Part shown: in pieces, positions 38,727-47,584 of the stretch | Numbering within the stretch: the stretch's first letter is position 1 | How the letters are laid out: the number at the start of each line of letters is the position of its first letter | Assembly: GCF_008693185.1 (NCBI RefSeq) | Contig: NZ_VXKN01000009.1 | Coordinates: forward strand, 62,001 to 126,000 | Reading direction: 5' to 3' | Source: Acinetobacter qingfengensis | GTDB taxonomy: Bacteria; Pseudomonadota; Gammaproteobacteria; Pseudomonadales; Moraxellaceae | DNA length: 64,000 nucleotides | Notes under the pieces: generated by a model | The model's database searches: none | Seen by the model: the letters and a program-made list of their open reading frames with translations, nothing else | Told to the model about the DNA's origin: nothing | Position numbers and translations under genes: made by a program

Positions 38727-38875
38727 GAGGATAGGTGCGATAGCACCGTAACAGCGATTAATAATCGCTGTCCAAGCACAAGGCGAAGGCTGTGCCTGAG
38801 CAAAGAGGATAGATGCGATAGCACCATAATAGTGATTGATAATTGCTATCCAAGTGCAAGTCGGAAGCTATGCAT
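38727..38875. repeat. Tandem pair of 78-bp hairpin-forming repeats
   Basis: Two units begin at 38727 and 38805 (GAGGATAG...), period 78, about 80% identical over 70 positions. Each can form three stem-loops: GGTGC/GCACC, a central 9-bp stem (38751-38759 with 38763-38771 in copy 1) and GCACA/TGTGC. The central stem is kept in copy 2 by a compensatory C-G to T-A change plus G-T pairs. The element fills most of the cysG-trmL gap. I know no named family for it; a dispersed extragenic repeat is likely. Confidence 0.75.
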
Positions 38876-38930
38876 AAAACATTGTTCTAGAACCAAAATG
38901 ATCGTTAAGCTACAAATGAAATTGTTATAA

Positions 38931-39422
38931 GTGAGTAATCAAGTGATTCATGTTGTCCTGTTTGAACCTGAAATTCCAAGCAATACCGGTAATATTATTC
39001 GCTTATGTGCCAATACGGGTGCGAGATTGCATCTAATTAAGCCTTTAGGTTTTGAACTGGATGACAAAAAGCTGAAACGGGCAGGGCTGGATTATCACGA
39101 ATGGGCACGTATGCAAATCTGGGACGATATCGAGGCTTGTCTTGCTCATTTGGCGGAACAGGGCATCACGCCTGAACAGGTTTTTCCCTTAACTACCAAA
39201 GGTTCTGCGGCACCTTATACGGTTGATCTCAATCAACCTGTGGTGTTATTGATGGGACCGGAAACCCGAGGTTTACCCGAACAGGTACGTTTAATGTTTC
39301 CGCAGCAAAACTGGATTCGCCTGCCCATGGCGGAAAATTCCCGCAGTTTAAATTTATCTAATGCCACAGCTGTAATTGTTTATGAAGCATGGCGGCAACA
39401 AGGGTTTCAATCCCTCGCTTAA
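38931..39422 (+). CDS. trmL: tRNA (cytidine/uridine-34-2'-O)-methyltransferase TrmL
   Basis: A 163-residue SPOUT methyltransferase, minimal in length as for TrmL (E. coli 157). It begins VIHVVLFEPEIPSNTGNIIR, followed by motif 2 LLMGPETRGLP and motif 3 IRLPMAENSRSLNLSNATAV, which form the SAM-binding trefoil knot. It methylates the ribose of the wobble base in tRNA-Leu isoacceptors. The start is GTG at 38931; a second GTG five codons later is possible. It lies beyond the repeat downstream of cysG. Confidence 0.93.
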   Translation: MSNQVIHVVLFEPEIPSNTGNIIRLCANTGARLHLIKPLGFELDDKKLKRAGLDYHEWARMQIWDDIEACLAHLAEQGITPEQVFPLTTKGSAAPYTVDLNQPVVLLMGPETRGLPEQVRLMFPQQNWIRLPMAENSRSLNLSNATAVIVYEAWRQQGFQSLA

Positions 39423-39444
39423 GGTGTTGATTGCTTAAAGTATT

Positions 39445-39816
39445 TTAATTGTGCTGTGCATCATAGTACTGTTGTGCAGCCAACACCTGTTTGATGTTTG
39501 TTTCAGACCAATCCTTAAGCTGATAGGCAGTTTGTGATACATCACGACCCAAAGCGGTTAATTGATACTCTACCCGTATAGGTGAACCTGCTTGTACATG
39601 GCGACTAATAAATCCATCACGCTCTAACATTTTTAGTTTTTGTGACAAGACCTTAGGTGAAATTCCCTCAATATTTTTTTTCAACAAATTAAAATGTAAT
39701 GGCTGATGCATAAGCACATATAAAATTAATAATACCCATTTATCTGCAAGACGTTCAAAAAACAATCTTCCTGGACAATGTTGTTTGTAAATATCAAACT
39801 TTAACGGAGCTTGCAT
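39445..39816 (-). CDS. HxlR family transcriptional regulator
   Basis: A 123-residue winged-helix protein. The HxlR pattern is clear: CPGRLFFERLADKWVLLILY, then NLLKKNIEGISPKVLSQKLK and a wing with IRVEYQLTALGRDV. The single Cys in KQHCPG corresponds to the redox-sensing cysteine known in some family members. The ATG at 39816 is preferred because AAGGAAG lies 9 bases upstream; ATGs at 39837 and 39849 are in frame. It is divergent from a flavodoxin-like gene and a near-perfect 20-base palindrome lies between them, so it probably controls that gene and itself. Confidence 0.88.
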   Translation of the reverse strand: MQAPLKFDIYKQHCPGRLFFERLADKWVLLILYVLMHQPLHFNLLKKNIEGISPKVLSQKLKMLERDGFISRHVQAGSPIRVEYQLTALGRDVSQTAYQLKDWSETNIKQVLAAQQYYDAQHN

Positions 39817-39876
39817 TGCTATTTTCTTCCTTTTCATATTTGTAAACATTATGTAAAAAACTAAATTTTTAACAGG

Positions 39877-39925
39877 TAGTTACCCGTTGGTAACTAATTG
39901 ACATCTAGTTTCTAAAATATATTAT
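39877..39925 (+). promoter_or_regulatory. HxlR-type operator and promoter of the flavodoxin-like gene
   Basis: TAGTTACC (39877-39884) and GGTAACTA (39889-39896) are exact complements around CGTT. One base further is a consensus -35 TTGACA (39898-39903), a 16-base spacer and TATTAT (39920-39925). The operator directly abuts the -35 box. Confidence 0.7.
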
Positions 39926-39957
39926 AGAGTAAATTCTAATGCTCTAACAGGTGAAAT

Positions 39958-40512
39958 ATGACAAAAGTTGCAGTGGTATATTTTTCAGGCTATGGTCATA
40001 CCAAAGTGATTGCCGAAACATTTGCCAATGAAATCCAGGCTGTATTGGTTGAAGTTGATCAACAGGGCGAAATTGCTGACGAAAATTGGCAAACACTCAA
40101 CGATGCACAAGCGATTGTATTTGGTGTTCCGACCTACATGGGTGCTGCACCTTGGCAATTTAAAAAGTTCGCAGATGCGACCTCAAAATTATGGGTTACA
40201 CGGGAATGGCAAGATAAAGTTTTTGCAGGATTTACCAACAGTGCCAGTCTAAATGGGGATAAACAATTGACTTTATATCAATTGCAAACACTTGCTTCAC
40301 AGCATGGCGGTATTTGGGTGAGTTTAGGGTTGTTGCCGGCCAATACCAAACAGGCAACACGAAATGATATTAATAATCTGGGTGGTTCGGTCGGTTTATT
40401 AATACAAACACCTGCCGATGCAAGCACCGATGAAATTCCAACAGGTGATTTAGACACTGCCAAAATTTTTGCTCAACGAGTATTAAATATTACTGAAAAA
40501 TTTTATGATTAA
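39958..40512 (+). CDS. Flavodoxin-like NAD(P)H-dependent oxidoreductase
   Basis: A 184-residue flavodoxin-fold protein. The FMN phosphate loop is at VVYFSGYGHTKVIAETF (residues 6-22), and GVPTYMGAAPWQFKKF near 60 gives the second FMN loop, as in WrbA-type quinone reductases. GFTNSASLNGDKQLTL fits the third. The likely role is two-electron reduction of quinones or related electrophiles, which fits control by the adjacent HxlR regulator, but substrate is unproven. The promoter has a consensus -35. It converges on the PuuP-like gene with a terminator hairpin between. Confidence 0.8.
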   Translation: MTKVAVVYFSGYGHTKVIAETFANEIQAVLVEVDQQGEIADENWQTLNDAQAIVFGVPTYMGAAPWQFKKFADATSKLWVTREWQDKVFAGFTNSASLNGDKQLTLYQLQTLASQHGGIWVSLGLLPANTKQATRNDINNLGGSVGLLIQTPADASTDEIPTGDLDTAKIFAQRVLNITEKFYD

Positions 40513-40518
40513 AAAATA

Positions 40519-40539
40519 AAGGGTGCGAATCGCACCCTT
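40519..40539. terminator. Bidirectional terminator between convergent genes
   Basis: AAGGGTGCG and CGCACCCTT form a 9-bp stem around a 3-base loop, flanked by an A-run on the left that is a T-run for the leftward transcript of the PuuP-like gene. Confidence 0.75.
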
Positions 40540-40562
40540 CACTTCAGAAATTGATTTAACGA

Positions 40563-41957
40563 TTATTTATCATCAAACTCATTATGTTGTGGAACAGGAC
40601 GGGTAAAGCCACCTGTTTTGTATGCCAAATAGAACACACCAATCACAGCCCATGATAAACCAGCTTTTAATGATGTTTCATCTGTTTCGATCCATAATGC
40701 AGCGATACAAATAAAACCAAGAATTGGAATGATGACATAATTCAGAATTTCCTTGAAAGTCTTGGTTTTGCGATCACGTAATGCATAGCGCGAAATAACA
40801 GACAGGTTGACAAAACTAAATGCAGTCAAGGCACCAAAACTAATCAATGAAATGACAAAATCAAGATCCATAAAACCAGCAGTTAAAGCAACAGCACCTA
40901 CGATCATAATGTTATATGACGGAGTAAAAGATTTTGGGCTAATATGACCAAAAATCTTTTTATTGATAATGCCATCACGCCCCATCACATACATTAAACG
41001 GGAAACACCGGCATGTGCAGAAATCCCTGAAGCCATTACCGTAACAATGGCAAATGCCAATACATAAGACTGAAATAATGATCCACCTACCAATAGTAAG
41101 ATGTCAGGCTGTGTTGCTGCAATATCTTCAAAATATGTTGCAGGATCATTCGGAAAATAAATCTGAATGAAGTAAGTGCTAATGATAAAGATAATTCCAG
41201 CAAACAATGCAGTCAAAAACATTGCTTTTGGTAGCGTGTTTTCAGTATCTTTGGTTTCCTCAGCCAATGAACTTAAAGAATCAAAGCCTGTGAAAGAGAA
41301 ACATAATAAGGTTGCACCAGTAATTAAAGCTCCTACAGATGTCAACTCATTCCAAAATGGTTGTAAACTCCAGAGTTGATAACGTTGATCAGCTGTAATT
41401 GGACCATCTGCATTGATTCCCATGCTCAGTTTTTGATAAACCAAATAAGTAAAAACAATGATGACAATAATTTGTATAAGTACAATCAGACTATTAAAGT
41501 TAGCGACAAATTTGGCACCACGTAAATTAATACCTGTCATGAATGCAGTAAGTACAACCACCCAGATCCAGTGATTTACATCCGGAAATAATGCTTGTAA
41601 ATAAATTACGGCAAGAATGATGTTGACCATTGGCGACAATAAATAGTCAAGCCATGATGACCAGCCCACCATAAAACCGACATTTGGGTGTATCGATTTT
41701 TGTGCATAAGTATAAGCTGAACCTGATGAAGGATAGCGTCTAATCATGTGACCATAACTAATCGATGTTAGCAAAATGGCAACAAGCGCAAAAATATAAG
41801 ATGTAGGTACATGAAAATGACTTTCTTCAGATACTAAACCGAAAGTATCAAATAGAGTCATGGGTTGAATATAAGCTAAACCAATAATGATGATGTGCCA
41901 GAGTCCCAGCGTTTTCTGTAGTTTAGCTACCGATTGAGTCCCAGTATGAGTAGTCAA
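40563..41957 (-). CDS. puuP: APC superfamily permease, PuuP-like putrescine importer
   Basis: A 464-residue twelve-span amino acid/polyamine permease. It resembles E. coli PuuP along its length: LGLWHIIIIGLAYIQPMTLFDTFG, YPSSGSAYTYAQKSI, GFMVGWSSWLDYLLSPM (each a part of longer similarity), CFSFTGFDSLSSLAEET and SRLMYVMGRDGI. PuuP takes up putrescine with protons for use as carbon and nitrogen source; no puu catabolic genes are next to it here. The preferred start is a TTG at 41957 (MTTHTGTQ) with GAGG nine bases upstream; another TTG at 41990 is in frame but poorly placed. Confidence 0.8.
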   Translation of the reverse strand: MTTHTGTQSVAKLQKTLGLWHIIIIGLAYIQPMTLFDTFGLVSEESHFHVPTSYIFALVAILLTSISYGHMIRRYPSSGSAYTYAQKSIHPNVGFMVGWSSWLDYLLSPMVNIILAVIYLQALFPDVNHWIWVVVLTAFMTGINLRGAKFVANFNSLIVLIQIIVIIVFTYLVYQKLSMGINADGPITADQRYQLWSLQPFWNELTSVGALITGATLLCFSFTGFDSLSSLAEETKDTENTLPKAMFLTALFAGIIFIISTYFIQIYFPNDPATYFEDIAATQPDILLLVGGSLFQSYVLAFAIVTVMASGISAHAGVSRLMYVMGRDGIINKKIFGHISPKSFTPSYNIMIVGAVALTAGFMDLDFVISLISFGALTAFSFVNLSVISRYALRDRKTKTFKEILNYVIIPILGFICIAALWIETDETSLKAGLSWAVIGVFYLAYKTGGFTRPVPQHNEFDDK

Positions 41958-42281
41958 TGGCTTTATCCTCTTGGAAATAAGGATGATCAAGGATCGCGAT
42001 ATGTTTAAGGATCTATCTTAGAGATCCTCCCCAAATGTGCTTTTCAAAAAAGGTGTGCCAATCTAGCCTAAATTAAGCTGGTTGTCAGTAACTTTGTAGC
42101 CAAAAATAGCAAAAAGTTAGCCAATTTCTGCTAAATAATAGAAAAATTAGAAAAAAATACTATAGTGATTTAAAGATTTATGATTGGAAATATTGATTAA
42201 AAAATAGATATTTAGATTTTAATAATATTAAAAAAGGGCATGGAATCATGGATTCTAAGCCCTGAATGAATAAATAACGAT
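41958..42281. other. Intergenic region upstream of the PuuP-like gene
   Basis: 324 bases with no gene. It contains the puuP leader, in which AGGATCT (about 42010) and AGATCCT (about 42024) can form a short hairpin, an AT-rich stretch, and the terminator of the MHS permease at its right end. Confidence 0.5.
42231..42263 (-). terminator. Rho-independent terminator of the MHS permease
   Basis: AGGGC (42235-42239) pairs with GCCCT (42259-42263) with an inner GAATC/GATTC stem; on the minus strand the stem ends in a T-run (42231-42235 complement). Confidence 0.65.
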
Positions 42282-43583
42282 CTATAACTGGCGGTTAACG
42301 TCTACATGTTTAGTTTCTTTAATCAGTAAAAAAGCAATCAAGGATAAAATTGCTGCGCCAGAAAGATAATATCCCACAGCTTGTAGGCCATAAGTTGTTG
42401 CCAAATAAGTGGCAATTAATGGTGCAAAAGATGCACCCAGAATACCGGCAATGTTAAAAGTTAGTGCGGAGCCAGTATAGCGCACTGAAGTTGGGAATAA
42501 TTCTGATAAGACTGTGCCAATTGGACCATAAGTTAGTCCCATAATGGCCAGACCTGTGCATAAAAATAAGAATACAATTGTTGGATTATTTGAGGCAAGC
42601 ATATCTGCAAAAAAGAAACCAAAGACTGCAGCAAGAATACAGATTCCAATTGAAGTAGTGCGACGACCAAACTTTTCTGCCAGAATTGCAGATAGTGGAA
42701 TAAAGACGGCAAATGATAAGGTTGCTAAAGTCACCATTTTAAGGAATTCTTCACGACTATAACCCAGTTGTTGTGTGCCCCAATTCAGTGAAAATACAGT
42801 GGTGAGATAGAACACGACAAAAGTACACACCGCAGCCAGTGTACCCAGAATTAACATCGGGAAGTGATATTTAAATACTTCTGCTACAGGTACATTTTTT
42901 TTCTCTTGTTTATCTAGAACGCGTTGAAAAGCTGGTGTTTCGTGTAGTTTTAAACGGATATATAAACCCATAATCACCAAAATAGCACTGGCCAGAAAAG
43001 GAATGCGCCAGCCCCATGCCATAAATTGTTCTTCACTCAAAACCGCACCGAGCAATAAGAAAAAACCATTGGCAAGAATCAGTCCAAATGGTGCCCCAAG
43101 TTGTGGAAACATGCCATACCATGCGCGTTTACCTTCCGGTGCATTTTCGGTTGCAAGCAATACTGCACCACTCCATTCGCCACCCAAACCGATTCCTTGT
43201 CCTAAACGGCAAAGCGCCAGTAACAGTGCAGCAGTAATACCAATGTCGTGATAGGTTGGTAGCAAACCAATGGCAATGGTCGAAATTCCCATAGTTAATA
43301 ATGCTGCAACCAATGTAGCCTTGCGTCCAATACGATCACCAAAATGGCCAAATAAGGCTGAACCAATTGGACGGGCGATAAATGCTATCGCAAACGTTGC
43401 TAGTGATTTTAAGGTATTGGCTTGTGCATCGCCCTCAGGAAAAAACAGATGTGGAAAAATAATCACAGCTGCTGTGGCATAAATATAAAAGTCGTAGAAC
43501 TCAATGGTGGTACCCACCATACTGGCGGCCAGAACCCGACCTTTGGAATTTATTGGCGTATCTGTAGCAGTTGATGCTTGCAT
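42282..43583 (-). CDS. MHS family MFS permease (metabolite:H+ symporter)
   Basis: A 433-residue twelve-span protein. MVGTTIEFYDFYIYATAA at the first span, GHFGDRIGRKATLV in loop 2-3 and EKFGRRTTSIGI in loop 8-9 mark the metabolite:H+ symporter branch (ProP, ShiA, KgtP relatives). It is distinct from the kgtP product in this window. Substrates of this branch are organic acids or compatible solutes; I cannot choose between them. AGGG eight bases before ATG 43583 favours this start over one two codons upstream. It ends with its own terminator. Confidence 0.85.
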   Translation of the reverse strand: MQASTATDTPINSKGRVLAASMVGTTIEFYDFYIYATAAVIIFPHLFFPEGDAQANTLKSLATFAIAFIARPIGSALFGHFGDRIGRKATLVAALLTMGISTIAIGLLPTYHDIGITAALLLALCRLGQGIGLGGEWSGAVLLATENAPEGKRAWYGMFPQLGAPFGLILANGFFLLLGAVLSEEQFMAWGWRIPFLASAILVIMGLYIRLKLHETPAFQRVLDKQEKKNVPVAEVFKYHFPMLILGTLAAVCTFVVFYLTTVFSLNWGTQQLGYSREEFLKMVTLATLSFAVFIPLSAILAEKFGRRTTSIGICILAAVFGFFFADMLASNNPTIVFLFLCTGLAIMGLTYGPIGTVLSELFPTSVRYTGSALTFNIAGILGASFAPLIATYLATTYGLQAVGYYLSGAAILSLIAFLLIKETKHVDVNRQL

Positions 43584-43647
43584 TTCCATTTCCCTGAAAA
43601 TAAATCGCAGTAGTTTAACGAGATCAACGCTATCATGGAAATAAAAA

Positions 43648-44298
43648 TTAACGAATAACCTGTTTGAGCATCATCCAAACCGCAAAAAAATGGCTGGCTG
43701 CACCTAAATTGACAAAAATATGCCAGATAACATGCGCAAATTTAATTTTCTGTGAAGCATAAAAAAACGTACCGACAGTGTAGAATACGCCGCCTAGTAC
43801 CAATAAATACAGACTACTTTGGTTTAAAAAGGTACGCATATCTTGAATGACAAAAATTGCACACCATCCCATAGCAATATAGGCAGCCAAAGACAATTTT
43901 TCAAAACGATCAACAAAAAATAATTTAAATCCTGTTCCCATCAAAGCGATTAACCACAACACTATTAACAGCACTTTTGCTTTCATCGTGGGGATAAATA
44001 GTGCCAAAAAAGGTGTATAAGTTCCAGCAATCAAATAGTAAATCGCAGTATGATCTAGTTTTTTGAACCATAAGCGTTTTTGTGGTTGATGTGAAGAATG
44101 ATAAAGGGTAGAGGCAGTAAATAGTAGCACCAGACTTAAACCATAGGCTGTTACACTGATAAATGCTTGCCATGAAATTTGTCCTGCCATGATGCACAAA
44201 ATGATTGTACCAATCAAAGCGACAATTGCTGCAATGCCATGGGTTAAAGCATTCAAATGTTCTTCTTCAGCACTATATACAAAAGGAATTTTTTTCAT
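43648..44298 (-). CDS. Hemolysin III / TrhA family membrane protein
   Basis: A 216-residue seven-span protein of the PAQR/hemolysin III family (E. coli YqfA/TrhA). The conserved residues are visible: EEEHLNALTHGIAA at the N-terminus, TASTLYHSS, KKLDHTAIYYLIAGTYTPF and, near the C-terminus, FAHVIWHIFVNLGAASHF, which provide the His/Asp/Ser metal-site set. E. coli TrhA has been linked to membrane energetics and lipid homeostasis; hydrolase activity is suspected but unproven. It is 64 bases upstream of the MHS permease on the same strand. Confidence 0.88.
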   Translation of the reverse strand: MKKIPFVYSAEEEHLNALTHGIAAIVALIGTIILCIMAGQISWQAFISVTAYGLSLVLLFTASTLYHSSHQPQKRLWFKKLDHTAIYYLIAGTYTPFLALFIPTMKAKVLLIVLWLIALMGTGFKLFFVDRFEKLSLAAYIAMGWCAIFVIQDMRTFLNQSSLYLLVLGGVFYTVGTFFYASQKIKFAHVIWHIFVNLGAASHFFAVWMMLKQVIR

Positions 44299-44562
44299 TG
44301 AATATGGGAGAATTACATAATAAGTCGATGAAGATCTGTTGGCATTTCATCTGATGGATTTGCGCAATATATGGCTTATCCTCATCTGAATAAATTTTAG
44401 CCGATAACACAATTCATTTATGGAAGGCTAATATATGCTAATTAAGCAATGAAATAAGGAAAAAAGATATGGCAATACTGCCCAATTCTGCTAAAGCGGA
44501 TGCAGTTCTGTGTAAATCTGGTTAAAATACTCTACTTATTTGAATAGATAAGTGATTTGAAG

Positions 44563-45801
44563 ATGACCATGCAACCGATAATGCCAAAAGTTGAATTTGT
44601 TCAGCATTTAAAACAATCTTGGCAAGATCAGCAGTTGCTTCGAGTGATTTTTAGTCAATATCATGGTGATGAACCAAAACTACAGAAAATAACCCTACGT
44701 CCGATAGTTTTGAAAGATCAAGTACTATTGTCAGTTATTTACCGCTATCAAACAAAAGACATTACCAAAAATTATACTTGGTCGGAGTTTGAGAATCTGC
44801 TGCAACAGTGGTTACAGGAGTTTGAACAATTTAACGTATTGACCCAAACGCAGGAAATTCAATTGAAATATAAGAAAAAAGATTGGAAATTGACACAGAG
44901 TAAAATAAAACAAACACCGATTAAAACTGAAGTCAACCTGCATGATCGTGAGAAAAAACGCTGGATTAAGATTGATCGACCATTTCTACAAGGTCTAGGT
45001 ATTACCAATGCACAGCATCAGGTGATCCCCAGTATGGCGCGTAAATGGAAGCAGATTAATAAATTTGTAGAAATTTTTGCCGGTGCCATAGAGCAGGCAC
45101 ATTTACAAGGACAAAAAGATTTACATGTTGTTGATTTTGGTGCAGGTAAAGGTTACCTCACTTGTGCGGTTTATGATTATTTAATTCAGCATCATGCCCA
45201 GCCTGTTGTTACCGGCGTTGAGCTACGTCGTGAATTAGTCGAATTTTGCCAAAATGTTGCCAGCCAGTCAGGTTATCAAAATTTACAGTTTTTTCAGGGA
45301 GATGTACGCAGTTATCAACCGGAAAATAAAGCATCATCTCAAACAGGTAAAATCGATGTGATGATTGCCTTACATGCTTGTGATATTGCAACGGATTTTG
45401 CTATTCATACGGGTATTCGTTTGGGAGCAAAAGTCATTATGTGTGCACCATGCTGCCATAAGGAATTACGACCACAACTTAAATCTCCTGAAGTGCTAAA
45501 ACCAATGTTGCATTATGGCGTTCATGCTGGTCAACAGGCGGAAATGTTAACAGACAGTTTAAGAACCCTGTTGTTACAAGCCTATGGTTATGACACCAAA
45601 ATTTTAGAGTTTGTTGCATTGGAGCATACCAGTAAAAATAAAATGATTCTGGCAACCCGACAAGAGTCATTTAAAGAGGTTGATCAAAATATTCTGGATC
45701 AGGTGCAACAGTTAAAAACTTTTTATGGTATTGAAAATCAAACACTGGAATTGTTATTAAAGGATTTACCTGTTGATAATAAAGTGGGCTGTGCATGCTA
45801 G
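44563..45801 (+). CDS. SAM-dependent methyltransferase with CxPCC motif
   Basis: A 412-residue protein. After an N-terminal region of about 180 residues, a class I methyltransferase domain starts with motif I VVDFGAGKGYLTCAVYDYL, an acidic residue in VTGVELRRELV, and motif IV region DVMIALHACDIATDF. It is followed by MCAPCCHKELRPQL, a cysteine-histidine segment seen in related bacterial and eukaryotic (GSTCD-like) methyltransferases, and the chain ends VGCAC. An RNA or protein substrate is possible; none is established. The start could also be TTG 44557 or ATG 44569; no good binding site distinguishes them. Confidence 0.75.
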   Translation: MTMQPIMPKVEFVQHLKQSWQDQQLLRVIFSQYHGDEPKLQKITLRPIVLKDQVLLSVIYRYQTKDITKNYTWSEFENLLQQWLQEFEQFNVLTQTQEIQLKYKKKDWKLTQSKIKQTPIKTEVNLHDREKKRWIKIDRPFLQGLGITNAQHQVIPSMARKWKQINKFVEIFAGAIEQAHLQGQKDLHVVDFGAGKGYLTCAVYDYLIQHHAQPVVTGVELRRELVEFCQNVASQSGYQNLQFFQGDVRSYQPENKASSQTGKIDVMIALHACDIATDFAIHTGIRLGAKVIMCAPCCHKELRPQLKSPEVLKPMLHYGVHAGQQAEMLTDSLRTLLLQAYGYDTKILEFVALEHTSKNKMILATRQESFKEVDQNILDQVQQLKTFYGIENQTLELLLKDLPVDNKVGCAC

Positions 45802-45876
45802 GCTATTGTTGAGAAAGCTTGACCTGAAAATTAGCGTGGGAAACTCACATATAATTGCAGGATATGTGATATTGCC

Positions 45877-46230
45877 TTAAACATTGATATTGGAATACTT
45901 GGCAATGACGATTAATCCCAGTGTAATTAGTGTAATGCCAATCCATCCGGCAATATCAATAATTTGTCCCAAATATATTCTTGATAGTAAAGCGACTGCC
46001 ATAACACCGATACCAGACCATAAAACATATAAAATACCAGCTTGCATATATTTCAAGGCGATTGCACAACAAGCGAAGGAGATGATATATAACAATAAGG
46101 CAAAAATTTGTTCATATTTATTTTCTAGACCATTTGCCTTGGCCGAATAAAAGGTTGAGAACACGTCAGTTAAGATGGCAATCATTAACCAAATGATTCC
46201 TGGATTAATTTTGCTGGAAAAATCGAGCAT
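45877..46230 (-). CDS. Small multidrug resistance (SMR) family protein with Asp at the membrane carboxylate
   Basis: A 117-residue four-span protein. The order of segments and the YVLWSGIGV motif (EmrE AYAIWSGLG) mark it as SMR. In EmrE-type proteins span one carries an essential Glu14 (AExxG); here the aligned position is Asp22 in AILTDVFST (codon 46165-46167), and the first loop is slightly different (YSAKANGLEN). SMR proteins exchange protons for cationic drugs, guanidinium or polyamines; the altered residue makes drug export uncertain. The gene stands alone with an inverted repeat over its likely -35. Confidence 0.78.
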   Translation of the reverse strand: MLDFSSKINPGIIWLMIAILTDVFSTFYSAKANGLENKYEQIFALLLYIISFACCAIALKYMQAGILYVLWSGIGVMAVALLSRIYLGQIIDIAGWIGITLITLGLIVIAKYSNINV

Positions 46231-47551
<1,321 letters not shown>

Positions 47552-47584
47552 GTCACAGATAAAAAAGTTTGAGGAAAGACTTAC

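Noticed and set aside
38715..38930. 71-codon Cys/Arg-rich open frame between cysG and trmL
   Set aside because: It runs across the two structured repeats, overlaps the cysG end, lacks a ribosome binding site and has a duplicated composition explained by the DNA repeat.
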